Positions 34,175 through 46,147 of a DNA stretch of 64,000 nt are shown piece by piece. Both the position numbers and the translations under genes were made by a program. This stretch comes from JAJFFW01 sp038531315. GTDB lineage: Bacteria > Pseudomonadota > Alphaproteobacteria > Caulobacterales > Parvularculaceae. The DNA lies in contig JBCBBT010000002.1 in NCBI GenBank assembly GCA_038531315.1, forward strand, positions 70,792 through 134,791, in the 5' to 3' direction. The notes beneath the pieces were generated by a model. That model made no database searches. It was not told the DNA's origin and saw nothing but the letters and a program-made list of their open reading frames with translations. The number at the start of each line of letters is the position of its first letter. Positions within the stretch are counted from its first letter, which is position 1.

Positions 34175-34717
34175 ATGTCCGCGATGGAACCCAAATGGTA
34201 TATCGTTCACGCCTATTCGAACTTTGAAAAAAAAGTCGCCGAGGCGATCGAACAGGCCGCCGCCGACAAGGGCCTGAACGAGCTTCTTGAAGAAGTCTTT
34301 GTGCCGACGGAGGAGGTTACCGAAGTCAGGCGCGGTCGCAAGATCAACACCGAGCGCCGCTTTTTTCCGGGCTATGTGCTCGTCAAAATGGTGCTGACCG
34401 ATCAGCTTTATCACCTCATCAAGGATACGCCGAAAGTGACCGGCTTCCTTGGCAGCGGCAACAAGCCGATGCCGGTGAGCCAGCGCGAGGTCGATCAGAT
34501 CCGCGGCGTCATGGAAGACGGCGCCGAACGGCCGCGTCCGACAATCACCTTCGAGATCGGTGAAAATGTTCGCGTGGTCGATGGTCCGTTCGCTTCATTT
34601 TCGGGGCTCGTTGAAGATGTCGATGAAGACAACGCGCGGCTCAAAGTGGCGGTTTCGATTTTTGGTCGCGCGACGCCCGTCGAACTCGAATTCGGTCAGG
34701 TCGAAAAAACCGCCTGA
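34175..34717 (+). CDS. nusG: Transcription termination/antitermination factor NusG
   Basis: A 180-residue NusG: the NGN domain (KWYIVHAYSNFEKKVAEAIE, RRFFPGYVLVKM, TPKVTGFLGSG) followed by the KOW domain (NVRVVDGPFASFSGLVEDVD, LKVAVSIFGRATPVELEF). It couples RNA polymerase to Rho and the ribosome. In most bacteria rplK-rplA follows; here an intrinsic terminator at 34751 and an opposite-strand gene follow instead. Confidence 0.97.
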   Translation: MSAMEPKWYIVHAYSNFEKKVAEAIEQAAADKGLNELLEEVFVPTEEVTEVRRGRKINTERRFFPGYVLVKMVLTDQLYHLIKDTPKVTGFLGSGNKPMPVSQREVDQIRGVMEDGAERPRPTITFEIGENVRVVDGPFASFSGLVEDVDEDNARLKVAVSIFGRATPVELEFGQVEKTA

Positions 34718-34750
34718 CGCTCTCATCAGGGTCAAGCCGACAACAAAAAA

Positions 34751-34778
34751 GGCGCGCTATCGCAGCGCGCCTTTCTTA
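34751..34778 (+). terminator. Intrinsic terminator of secE-nusG
   Basis: GGCGCGCT-ATCGC-AGCGCGCC, an 8-bp perfect stem followed by TTTCTTATTTTT, 33 bp after the nusG stop. It ends the operon before the convergent protease gene. Confidence 0.92.
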
Positions 34779-34823
34779 TTTTTGCGCCGAAGGCGAGGGG
34801 CCTTCGGCGCGATGTCTACACGC

Positions 34824-36827
34824 TTATTGCGGCAGGACAGCTTGCGGCGCTGGCGTGCCGTCGTTCACGAAACGCAGCTCAACCGTCCAGATATTCGGAC
34901 GCAGCGTGAACGGCGCGCCGTCCAGCGAGATGAACGATGTTTCCGTGTTCGGCGTCGTCACGTCGAGACCGAGGAAGATCGGCGCGAAGCCGCTCGGGCC
35001 GACATCCGTGCCGTCCGCGTTGAGGATCAGGAAAACGTCCAGATCAGGATCGTTCGCCAGGATGCCTGCGAGCTGGAAGCGAAGGCCGCGCGGATTGACA
35101 ACACTCATACGCGTGAAGTCGCCGTCCTGACCGACGAAGTTGTTTTCCGTCCGCAGCACCTGCTCAACAACCGGCAGTCCGCCCTCGTCGAGGCGACCAA
35201 CGGCGATTTGTGCGGATGTGTACATCGGAATGCGTGACGCATCGACCGTACCGGTACGGAACGTCGCTGCGAGCGGAATGCCGCCGTCAGCCAGTTCCGC
35301 AACAACGGAAGCGCCGTCGATCACTTCAAGATAGGTGACCGTGGCTGCGCCGCCGATTGCGCCGGTGCCGACAAAGTCGACAACTTCCCAGTTGGCGAGC
35401 GCGGTTTCATCATTGGTTTCAAAATCAAGGTTTTGAGCAACCGGGCTGCCTGAGAAGAACGGCACGGACAGTTGCGGCAAGACTTCGATATTTGATTCCC
35501 GGCGACGGCTTTGACCTTCTTCCGGGAAGGACGTCTGACCAAGAATGTCGCCGATGATGGCGTTGAGGCTGATATTGCCGGCCGCAGCGGGGCTGCCGTC
35601 AAGCGCCTGGATTTCGACGGTGTAAACATTGCGGCTCGGCACCGGCAATGCGTACTCGCCGTCAGCGGCTGATTCGTCGAACACGAACAGGTCGGTCGTG
35701 TCGCCGTCGCCGTTGAGGTCCGTCAGTTCGCCGAAGACGATCGAGGTGCCGCTGTAGGTTTCCGTCAGCGTTTCACGCAGGCCGCGGCGTGTCGTGGCCT
35801 GAATGTTGGCGCCGAGGATCGGCAGGCGGGTCGGCGTCATGCCGTCTGCGCCGGCGTTCAGCGAGATGCCGTTGATCTCGCCACGGATGACGTCAAACGC
35901 ATCCAGGAATGCAACGTCGCCGTCCTGCAGCGCGCTCGGACCGGATTCCCCTGAGCCTTCCGGGTAGATGAAAGCCGAAGCGGCGAGATCATCGACATGC
36001 GGCGTGCGGCTTTCCAGCTCGGAATCCGAATCCGTCGTATCGATGAACGGGAACATGGTTGAGCCCGTGCCGTTCGCCAGAGAGATCTGGTTGATGAAGG
36101 CGTGGTTCAAACCGTGCGAGTGACCGAATTCGTGGGTCGACACAGCGTCAACGTCCGCGCCTTCGGTGTTGGTTGCGCCAAGCTCCCAGTCGACCGTCGA
36201 CGAGAACTGAACGTCGTTGTCGAGGATCGTGCCCGCGGCGTAGTCGCCGGCTGGGAACTCGATGTCGCCGTCGCCGTCAACGTCGCGGCAAACATTGATG
36301 CCTTCTGCTTCCGGATCGAAGACGTCGGAGTCGCCGTCGCCGTCGAGGTCAGCGCCGGCGACGAACGTGGTGTCGGCGGTCAGCGAGAAGGACGGGGAGC
36401 TGGCGAGCGCGCCAAAGCCGGCCGCCGTGATGAAGGTGACTTCGTTGATAAAGTCGCCCTGAATGATCGGACGGTTGCCGAGATCGGTGACGTTCGTAAC
36501 GTTCATTTCGATAAACGATGACGGGTTGTCGTTCCAGCGGTCGAGACCGGCCTGAACTTCATCCGCCAGCGTTTGGGCGTCGATTTCATCCGGCAAGCCG
36601 ACATTCGCGCCCTGGTTTGAGTTGAATGTGTATTCAACGCTTGAGCAACGCTCGTCCCAGAAGATGCCGAAGACCGGCTGTTCGAGAACTTCAACCCCGC
36701 CGATCGACGGCAAGTTGACGGTGCCGGTCGGAGCGCCGATCACGTCAAGCTGGCGTCCTGTGCCAACTTGCGCATGGGCTGCGCCGGCGGCGACAAGCGC
36801 GGTTGCGCATAACAGATACTTTTTCAT
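34824..36827 (-). CDS. Secreted metzincin-type zinc metalloprotease
   Basis: A 667-residue exported protein (start 36827 with GAGGGA ribosome binding site; signal peptide MKKYLLCATALVAAGAAHAQ). The zinc motif HEFGHSHGLNH (His232, Glu233, His236, His242) matches the metzincin consensus HExxHxxGxxH, and a Met-turn methionine follows (GTGSTMFPFID, about residue 258). Asp-rich loops in the catalytic domain (DLDGDGDSDVFD, DVDGDGDIEF, later DLNGDGDTTDLF) look like EF-hand-type calcium sites. The long C-terminal half is beta-rich and probably a substrate- or surface-binding region. A matrixin-like extracellular protease acting with the neighbouring small exported protein is inferred. Confidence 0.85.
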   Translation of the reverse strand: MKKYLLCATALVAAGAAHAQVGTGRQLDVIGAPTGTVNLPSIGGVEVLEQPVFGIFWDERCSSVEYTFNSNQGANVGLPDEIDAQTLADEVQAGLDRWNDNPSSFIEMNVTNVTDLGNRPIIQGDFINEVTFITAAGFGALASSPSFSLTADTTFVAGADLDGDGDSDVFDPEAEGINVCRDVDGDGDIEFPAGDYAAGTILDNDVQFSSTVDWELGATNTEGADVDAVSTHEFGHSHGLNHAFINQISLANGTGSTMFPFIDTTDSDSELESRTPHVDDLAASAFIYPEGSGESGPSALQDGDVAFLDAFDVIRGEINGISLNAGADGMTPTRLPILGANIQATTRRGLRETLTETYSGTSIVFGELTDLNGDGDTTDLFVFDESAADGEYALPVPSRNVYTVEIQALDGSPAAAGNISLNAIIGDILGQTSFPEEGQSRRRESNIEVLPQLSVPFFSGSPVAQNLDFETNDETALANWEVVDFVGTGAIGGAATVTYLEVIDGASVVAELADGGIPLAATFRTGTVDASRIPMYTSAQIAVGRLDEGGLPVVEQVLRTENNFVGQDGDFTRMSVVNPRGLRFQLAGILANDPDLDVFLILNADGTDVGPSGFAPIFLGLDVTTPNTETSFISLDGAPFTLRPNIWTVELRFVNDGTPAPQAVLPQ

Positions 36828-36869
36828 TTTTCCCTCAATTCTGAAAAATCTTTGCAAAGCTTCGAGGCG

Positions 36870-37373
36870 CTAGTTGCGCTGTCCGCGGATCAAATCCATG
36901 GCTTCGCCGACAGCCACACGGCCGTCAGTTGCGCCCGGGAGGCTCACAGTCGCTGCAGCGCCGCTGCCGCCGACATTGAAGACGCCTTGCGAAAAGCCGA
37001 CGATCTCGTAAGCGTTGGCGCCTTCCTCAAGGAACAGGATGGCGCTGCCGCCGGTGAAAAAGCGCGGTGCGCCTGCGGTGACGGATGCGGCCGGAACAGC
37101 AAAGTTCGACGCATTGCCGCCGGCTGTTCTGACGGTGACGGTCGCGCCCGGATCGCCGAAAGCGGCTTCCGAAACGGTGAAGGTGGTCAATGTGTAGACG
37201 GCGCCGTCAACCTGCTCGTAAGCAACGTTGGACACAACGCCGTGGACGCACGCATCGGCGCGATCGACGATTTGATTGAAGTCGAGTTTTTCGAGCGTCG
37301 TTGCGGACGCGGCGGTCGCTGCGCCGGCGAGCGCAATGCTTGCGAGCCCTAATGTCAGTCTTTTGCTGAACAC
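36870..37373 (-). CDS. Small exported protein paired with the metzincin protease
   Basis: A 167-residue exported protein (signal peptide to about ATAASA-TT, residue 24). The mature part starts TTLEKLDFNQIVDRADACVH and continues with GVVSNVAYEQVDGAVYTLTT and SAILFLEEGANAYEIVGFSQ; this beta-rich pattern is seen in small exported proteins encoded beside matrixin-like proteases in several bacterial groups. The stop is 42 bp upstream of the protease start, so they form an operon with this gene first. A propeptide, inhibitor or substrate-recruiting role is possible; none is shown. Confidence 0.7.
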   Translation of the reverse strand: MFSKRLTLGLASIALAGAATAASATTLEKLDFNQIVDRADACVHGVVSNVAYEQVDGAVYTLTTFTVSEAAFGDPGATVTVRTAGGNASNFAVPAASVTAGAPRFFTGGSAILFLEEGANAYEIVGFSQGVFNVGGSGAAATVSLPGATDGRVAVGEAMDLIRGQRN

Positions 37374-37849
37374 AGTTTACTCCTTGTTGAGTGTGGCAGA
37401 TGTCCGTTGCGGACGGGTATCGAAATACGAATGATTTGCGCCAGCCGCATTAATCGTTTGTGTTCGAACGAAAAATGACGTCTCACCCCAAAACCACCCA
37501 TGGCCGATTATGGCCGTAACAGGCGGCGCGATGCAAGCCTGAACATCGATTGCTTTTCAGCAAACAAGCGCTGCGTGTGTTTTTCTAGTTTTGTGGGCTT
37601 TTTTGATTTTTCGCCGCCCGTCGCGTCCCGTCATTGCGGGGCGAACCACGCGATTTTGCAAGCCTGCGCCACGGGTTTGTGACAACATCACGTTCGCTCA
37701 ACGTGACAATGATACGCCGAGCGGCAGCGACATAATGCGCGGCGCGCGCCGCGTTGTTTGGTCACGCGACAGTGAGCGTCGCCGGGCGCTGCGGTATCAT
37801 ACGTCCGCGTTGAGAAACATGAATGCGCGGGAAATCTACTAAAGGTTTT
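37374..37849. other. Intergenic region uvrB end to protease operon
   Basis: About 475 bp between the uvrB stop and the start of the exported-protein/protease operon, both on the minus strand. It contains a short direct repeat (ATGGCCGATT and ATGGCCGTAA around 37500) and an AT-richer part near 37430-37600 that may hold the protease operon promoter. No convincing gene, tRNA or terminator was seen. Confidence 0.4.
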
Positions 37850-40270
<2,421 letters not shown>

Positions 40271-40505
40271 GGGGGGAATGTAGGCGATGCGAGCGGGAAG
40301 GAAAGGGGACGCTTTGCGCCGTTTCATCGCGTCACGCAGCAGGTCATTTGGGCCCGCTGAGGGGCCGGAACGCCGGCTTACGGATTGCTCATCCTTGCTC
40401 TACGATATCGGAATCGTAAACTAGTCATGGTTAAAGTGGACGAAACAGGCGCTTCGGTGCGCCTTACATCTTCCCGGTGCCGGTACAGTCAGAGGGGCGT
40501 TTTCA

Positions 40506-42161
40506 GTGTTTCATCGAGCCATATCGGGGCTGATCGCCCTATTATTCGCCGCCGTTCTTGCGGGCTGCGGCGGCTCTTCGTCGCCGGCGCCGGCCCCCGC
40601 GCCTGCGCCGACGCCGGCCCCGACGCCGGGTCCCACATCGATGGTGACGATCAGCGGTTCGGTGACGTTCGACCGCGTGCCCGTCAGCGCCGCGACGTCC
40701 GGTCTGAATTACAATGCAATCCGGCAGGACCCGATCCGCGGGGCCGTCGTTGAAGCGGTGGACGGCGCGGGCGGGGTTGTCGCCTCCGACATCAGCGACG
40801 ATGCGGGCGCGTACGCAGTCAGTGTGCCGTCGAATACGCAGGTGCGCATCCGTGTGCGCGCGCAGGTGATCCAGACCACCGGCGCGACCTGGAACGTACA
40901 GGTGCTCGACAACACTTCGAACGATGCGCCGTATTTCCTGACCGGCAGCCTGACAAGCTCGGGCGGCTCGGACTCAACGCGCAATCTGAACGCGCCGTCG
41001 GGTTGGAACGGCGTGCAATATGCGTCGCCGCGCGCGGCCGGGCCTTTCGCGATCCTCGACACGATCTATACAAGCCTGACCGAGTTTGAGGCCGTCGACG
41101 GCGCCATCGCCTTTACGCCGCTGCGCGTCTTCTGGAGCGTCAACAACCGCCCCTCAGACGGCGATACGGACGACGGCGATATCGGCACGTCGTTTTTCAC
41201 CAATCCCAACAATCAGCCGATGATCTTTATTCTGGGTGCGGCCAATAACGACACGGACGAATATGACGCCCATGTCGTCGCCCATGAGTTCGGTCATTAT
41301 ATTGAGGCGACCCTGTCGCGTTCCGATTCCATCGGCGGGGCGCATTCGCTGAACCAGCGGCTCGATGCGCGGCTCGCTTTCTCCGAAGGCTTCGGCAACG
41401 CGTTGTCGGGCATTTTGCTGGACGATCAATTCTATCGCGATAGTTTCGGCGCATCGCAGGCGCGCGGCTTTTTCATCGATAATGACGACAATGGCGCCGC
41501 CTTCAACAATGAAGGCTGGTTCAACGAGGGATCGGCCGGGTCAATCATTTTCGACATCGCCGATGCGACGACGGACGGGCCCGATACAATTGCCGGCGGC
41601 CTGGCCCCGATCTACGCCGCGCTGACGAGTTCGCAATATCGCACCAGCCCGGATGCGACGACAATCTTTCTGTTTACGGATGTATTGCGCGCCGTGACGT
41701 CTGTCGACGGCGCGGCGCTCGACGCGCTGATCGCCAATCAGCTGATCAACGGAACCGGCCCGCAAGGCGTCGGCGAAACCAACAACGGATCGATCCCGAC
41801 CTCGCTGCCGGTCTACAAGCAGGCGACGGTCGGCGGGCCCGCGGTTCAGGTCTGTTCATTCGATGACGCCGGCGAATTCAACAATCTCGGCAATCGCGAC
41901 TATGTGCGCTTTTCCCTGTCGGCGCCGCGATCGGTGTCGTTGCGCATGGTCCGCACCAGCGGTCCGACCGGCTCGGATCCGGACTTCAGCCTGTTCGAAC
42001 GCGGCGTCCGGCGCGCCAACGGATTTTCGGCCGTCTCGGACATGGAGACCGTCAATATCCAACTCGGCGCCGGCGAGTACTTTGTCGACACCTACGATTT
42101 CAACAATATCGATATCGGCGGCGCCGGGAACGATTATTGTTTCGACTTCACCGTCAATTAG
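40506..42161 (+). CDS. Lipoprotein zinc metalloprotease (HEFGH type)
   Basis: A 551-residue lipoprotein: lipobox LAGC with Cys21, then a Pro/Ala linker (APAPAPAPTPAPTPGPT), a carboxypeptidase-regulatory-like beta domain (GAVVEAVDGAGGVVASDISD, residues 78-130), then the zinc motif AHEFGHYIEATL (His260, Glu261, His264). A conserved Glu in AFSEGFGNALSGILL is the likely third ligand, as in gluzincins. The C-terminal 120 residues form a pre-peptidase-like beta sandwich (FSLSAPRSVSLRMVRTSG ... YFVDTYDFNN) with cysteine pair C468/C546 approximately. Probably surface-exposed, degrading extracellular protein. Followed by a small lipoprotein gene 57 bp downstream. Confidence 0.82.
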   Translation: MFHRAISGLIALLFAAVLAGCGGSSSPAPAPAPAPTPAPTPGPTSMVTISGSVTFDRVPVSAATSGLNYNAIRQDPIRGAVVEAVDGAGGVVASDISDDAGAYAVSVPSNTQVRIRVRAQVIQTTGATWNVQVLDNTSNDAPYFLTGSLTSSGGSDSTRNLNAPSGWNGVQYASPRAAGPFAILDTIYTSLTEFEAVDGAIAFTPLRVFWSVNNRPSDGDTDDGDIGTSFFTNPNNQPMIFILGAANNDTDEYDAHVVAHEFGHYIEATLSRSDSIGGAHSLNQRLDARLAFSEGFGNALSGILLDDQFYRDSFGASQARGFFIDNDDNGAAFNNEGWFNEGSAGSIIFDIADATTDGPDTIAGGLAPIYAALTSSQYRTSPDATTIFLFTDVLRAVTSVDGAALDALIANQLINGTGPQGVGETNNGSIPTSLPVYKQATVGGPAVQVCSFDDAGEFNNLGNRDYVRFSLSAPRSVSLRMVRTSGPTGSDPDFSLFERGVRRANGFSAVSDMETVNIQLGAGEYFVDTYDFNNIDIGGAGNDYCFDFTVN

Positions 42162-42218
42162 CCCCAACGCACATCAGCGCAGATCAGCGCTTTCGCCATC
42201 AGCATCAGGAATAAAAAA

Positions 42219-42797
42219 ATGACCGTACAAGGATTTTCGTGGACCGCTCTGGCGTCGCTGTCTTTACTCGCCGCGCTCGCGGGCGCCTGTGCGCCGCATC
42301 ATAAGACCGTCGGGGACAACAACGCCGAGGCGCTCGGTGACGAGACCGCCAAAACCACCGCCAAAACCACTGCGATCGACGACGCGCAACGCACGGTGAA
42401 GCCGGGCGCAGCCGTTTCGTTGTCGCACGCGTTTCGCTCGCCGCCGCAGACTGGCGAATTCAGTGTTGTTTCGCTGACGCTGAAGGAAGACTATGAGGCC
42501 GGCCTGATGCGCGCGACGGCGACCGGCAGCGAGGGGCTGGAAGTGTTCGGCGCGCCGGCGACGTTCGTTTATCCGATGGAAGGCGACGCGCCCGGCGTCT
42601 GGGACGTTACGGTGAAGCCGCTGCGCGACGGCGTGCATTATCTGAACGTCACAGTTCAGGTCGAAAAAGACGAAACGCCCGGACCGGCGCGCGCTTTCGC
42701 GGTTAAAATTATCGCCGGCGCGCAGGCGGGCGAAAAAGCCGACGGCGCGGTTGAGGCGATCGAAATGAAGGCGGACGAGACAATCGAGCAACGCTGA
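42219..42797 (+). CDS. Small lipoprotein, unknown function
   Basis: A 192-residue lipoprotein with lipobox ALAGAC (Cys24). A short Ala/Thr/Lys repeat (AKTTAKTTAID) follows the anchor, then a beta-rich domain (residues 60-165: GAAVSLSHAFRSPPQTGEFS, VVSLTLKEDYEAGLMRATAT, GVWDVTVKPLRDGVHYLNVT) resembling an immunoglobulin-like fold, and an acidic tail. No family recognised. Same strand as the metalloprotease lipoprotein, and probably in one transcript. Confidence 0.62.
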   Translation: MTVQGFSWTALASLSLLAALAGACAPHHKTVGDNNAEALGDETAKTTAKTTAIDDAQRTVKPGAAVSLSHAFRSPPQTGEFSVVSLTLKEDYEAGLMRATATGSEGLEVFGAPATFVYPMEGDAPGVWDVTVKPLRDGVHYLNVTVQVEKDETPGPARAFAVKIIAGAQAGEKADGAVEAIEMKADETIEQR

Positions 42798-43246
42798 GCC
42801 GGTCAAAACGCCGTCTGAGCCTGAAAATTTTTTAAAAAAATGCGCAAAACCGCGCTGCGCGCAGGGCGATGTCGCACCCTGGCGCACCCTATAAGTAATT
42901 GATTTAAAATAAAGATTTCCATTTTTGGCGAAGCGCTCTCCTACGATTTGTAGGAAACTTTTCCCCACCCCCTCCGCGCTGTCGTATCCTCGCGTGTGTC
43001 AGGCCCCCAACTGACGCAAAGCGACGGCGCAACGCCGTCAGCGGCCGTCAGGAACGCTTTCCCCTGTTCACCCAAAGCGTTTCTGGCGGCCTTTTTGCGT
43101 GCGGCTGCTGCGTTGCGGCGCGAGGTCTTGGCGGACGGCGTGCGCTGGCTTAAGCCATGCAGCGAAAACGCAAAGAATGAACGCCCGCAGCGACTGGCCG
43201 CTGATCAGCGCCGCGAGCTGGCTAGATGGAAGAAAGAACGAACGCA
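42798..43246. other. Leader/promoter region of ppdK
   Basis: No gene. An AT-rich stretch (42830-42930) is followed by an inverted repeat TCCTAC-GATTT-GTAGGA (42939-42955) and a GC hairpin GACGGCG-CAA-CGCCGTC (43023-43039). The first could be an operator and the second a leader structure of ppdK, whose start lies 208 bp downstream of the hairpin. Confidence 0.45.
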
Positions 43247-45937
43247 ATGGCGAAAGACGGCGCGGCGACAAAATGGGTTTACGGCTTCGGCGACGGCGCC
43301 GCCGAGGGCGATGCGTCGATGAAAAATCTGCTTGGCGGCAAGGGCGCGAATCTGGCGGAAATGTCCAATCTCGCGCTGCCGGTGCCGCCGGGCTTTACCA
43401 TCACGACCGACGTTTGTTCGGCTTATTACGGCAATGACCGCACATTCCCCGAAAGCCTGAAAAGCGACGTCGAAACGGCGCTGGAGCGGGTCGGCGCGCT
43501 GGTCGGCAAAACTTTCGGCGATCCGCAAAACCCGCTCCTGGTCTCGGTGCGCTCCGGCGCGCGCGCTTCGATGCCCGGCATGATGGACACGGTGCTCAAT
43601 CTCGGACTGACCGACGAAACCGTACGCGGCCTTGCGGCGCTGTCGGGCGATGAGCGCTTTGCCTATGACAGCTATCGCCGCTTCATTCAGATGTATGGCG
43701 ATGTCGTTCTCGGCGTCGATCACAACGCCTTTGAAGACGTGCTTGAAACCTACAAAGAAGAAAAAGAGTATTTTCTCGACACCGACATGACCGCAAGCGA
43801 CTGGCTCGCGGTGATCGCCGGCTACAAGACTGTCGTTGAAGAAAGCCTTGGCCGTCCATTTCCGCAGGACGCGCGCGAACAGCTCTGGGGCGCGATCGAG
43901 GCCGTCTTCGGGTCGTGGCGCAACGAGCGGGCGAATGTCTATCGTCGGCTCCACAATATTCCCGAAGAATGGGGCACCGCCGTCAATGTACAGGCGATGG
44001 TTTTCGGCAATATGGGCGAGACTTCGGCGACGGGCGTTGCTTTCACGCGCGATCCCTCGACCGGCGAAAACGCCTATTACGGAGAATTCCTGATCAATGC
44101 GCAGGGCGAAGATGTCGTCGCCGGCATCAGGACGCCGCAGACGCTGACCAGACGCGCGCGCGAGGCGATGGGCGAGGAAGAGCCCTCCATGGAAGAGGCG
44201 ATGCCGAAAGCCTATGGCGCGCTCGCGGCGGTTTTTGACAAGCTCGAAAACCATTACCGCGACATGCAGGATATCGAATTCACCGTTCAGGAGGGCAAAT
44301 TATGGATGCTCCAGACGCGAACGGGTAAACGCACCGCGAAGGCGGCGATGAAAATCGCAGTCGATCTGTGCAGAGACGGTCTCATATCCGAAGAAGAAGC
44401 CGTCTGCCGCGTCGATCCGCAGTCGCTCGACCAGCTGTTGCACCCGTCGCTCGATCCGGACGCGCCGCGCGATCTCGTATTGACGGGGCTTCCGGCGTCG
44501 CCGGGCGCGGCTTCCGGCGAGGTGGTGTTTTCTTCCGACGAGGCCGAGCGTCTCGCGCAGGAAGGGCGCAAGGTCATTCTGGTGCGCGTTGAGACGAGCC
44601 CGGAGGATATTCACGGCATGCACGCTGCGGCCGCGATTGTCACGGCGCGCGGCGGCATGACAAGTCATGCGGCGGTGGTCGCGCGCGGCATGGGTCGGCC
44701 ATGCGTTTGCGGGGCGGGGGACCTCAAAATTAACGACGCGGACAAGACCTTCACCGCGGCGGGGCGAACCATCAAAAAAGGCGACGTGTTGACGGTCGAC
44801 GGCGCCGACGGCAAAGTCTTCTTCGGCGAGGTCGCGACCATCGAGCCGGAGCTTTCCGGCGATTTTGCGCAATTGATGGAATGGGCCGACAAGACGCGGC
44901 GCATGCGCGTGCGCGCCAATGCTGAAACGCCGCGCGATGCGGAAGTCGCGCGCGGTTTCGGCGCCGAGGGCATCGGCCTGTGCCGGACAGAGCATATGTT
45001 TTTCGAAGCCGACCGGATCGTTGCGGTGCGCGAAATGATCCTCGCGGGCGACCAGGCGGGGCGCGAGGCGGCGCTCGCAAAACTCCTGCCCATGCAGCGC
45101 TCGGACTTTGAAGAATTATTCCGTGTCATGAAGGGCCTACCCGTGACGGTGCGCCTGCTTGATCCGCCCTTGCACGAATTTCTGCCGCATTCCGATGCGG
45201 AAATCGAAGAGGTCGCGAAGGCCTCAGGCATGGATGCGGCCCGCCTAAAAGAGCGCGCCCACAAGTTGCATGAGTTTAACCCGATGCTCGGCCATCGCGG
45301 GTGCCGGCTCGCCGTTTCCTATCCGGAAATCTACGAGATGCAGGTGCGGGCAATTATCGAGGCGGCGATCAATGTGGCCTCGGCGAGCGGCGAGACCGTT
45401 GAGCCGGAGATCATGATCCCGCTGGTCTCGTCCCATGCGGAGCTGGCGCTGGTCAAAGAGCGCGTCGATGCGACGGCGGCGGCGGTGTTGAAAGAAAACA
45501 ACGCCGACCTGACTTATCTCGTGGGCACCATGATCGAATTGCCGCGCGCTGCGCTGACGGCGGACGCGATTGCGCAGTCGGCTGAATTCTTTTCCTTCGG
45601 CACCAATGATCTGACGCAAACGACCTACGGGTTGTCGCGCGATGATTCGGCGGCGTTTCTGCCGGATTATCTGCGTCAGGGCGTGATGAAGACCGACCCG
45701 TTTGTAACGCTCGACGTCGAAGGCGTCGGCGCGCTTGTGGAACTGGCCGCCCAGAAAGGGCGCGCGGCGCGGTCCGACCTCAAACTCGGGATTTGCGGCG
45801 AACATGGCGGCGATCCTGATTCGATCGCTTTTGTGGAAAACGCCGGCCTCGATTACGTCTCGTGCTCGCCCTATCGCACGCCGATTGCGCGGCTTGCGGC
45901 GGCCCAGTCCGCCATTGCAACACGCAAGACCGGATGA
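43247..45937 (+). CDS. ppdK: Pyruvate, phosphate dikinase
   Basis: An 896-residue enzyme that interconverts pyruvate, ATP and Pi with phosphoenolpyruvate, AMP and PPi, used for gluconeogenesis on organic acids. The start at 43247 (MAKDGAATKWVYGFGDGAAE) is preferred; 43226 adds seven residues. The nucleotide-binding domain includes LLGGKGANLAEM and SVRSGARASMPGMMDTVLNL; the phosphohistidine motif GGMTSHAAVVARGMGRPCVC is near residue 470; the C-terminal PEP/pyruvate barrel contains MLGHRGCRLAVSYPEIYEMQ, MIELPRAALTADAIA, FFSFGTNDLTQTTYGLSRDD and LGICGEHGGDP. Length and motifs are complete. Monocistronic. Confidence 0.97.
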   Translation: MAKDGAATKWVYGFGDGAAEGDASMKNLLGGKGANLAEMSNLALPVPPGFTITTDVCSAYYGNDRTFPESLKSDVETALERVGALVGKTFGDPQNPLLVSVRSGARASMPGMMDTVLNLGLTDETVRGLAALSGDERFAYDSYRRFIQMYGDVVLGVDHNAFEDVLETYKEEKEYFLDTDMTASDWLAVIAGYKTVVEESLGRPFPQDAREQLWGAIEAVFGSWRNERANVYRRLHNIPEEWGTAVNVQAMVFGNMGETSATGVAFTRDPSTGENAYYGEFLINAQGEDVVAGIRTPQTLTRRAREAMGEEEPSMEEAMPKAYGALAAVFDKLENHYRDMQDIEFTVQEGKLWMLQTRTGKRTAKAAMKIAVDLCRDGLISEEEAVCRVDPQSLDQLLHPSLDPDAPRDLVLTGLPASPGAASGEVVFSSDEAERLAQEGRKVILVRVETSPEDIHGMHAAAAIVTARGGMTSHAAVVARGMGRPCVCGAGDLKINDADKTFTAAGRTIKKGDVLTVDGADGKVFFGEVATIEPELSGDFAQLMEWADKTRRMRVRANAETPRDAEVARGFGAEGIGLCRTEHMFFEADRIVAVREMILAGDQAGREAALAKLLPMQRSDFEELFRVMKGLPVTVRLLDPPLHEFLPHSDAEIEEVAKASGMDAARLKERAHKLHEFNPMLGHRGCRLAVSYPEIYEMQVRAIIEAAINVASASGETVEPEIMIPLVSSHAELALVKERVDATAAAVLKENNADLTYLVGTMIELPRAALTADAIAQSAEFFSFGTNDLTQTTYGLSRDDSAAFLPDYLRQGVMKTDPFVTLDVEGVGALVELAAQKGRAARSDLKLGICGEHGGDPDSIAFVENAGLDYVSCSPYRTPIARLAAAQSAIATRKTG

Positions 45938-46147
45938 ACGCGCTCAAGCGTTCCCGGCATGGGCGAACCGGCGGGCGATTTGCGGGAAAAACGACGTCCA
46001 ATTCGTGCCCGGCTGTTGCTTCGAAGCGACGCCGGCGCGCCAAGCGGGCCGTCGCTCACGGAATTGTCAGGCGGCAAATTTGAGGGAATTCGGGCGGGTT
46101 GAAATTCACGCATGAATTCCAAAGCATTAAACGGCTAATCAGAAAGG

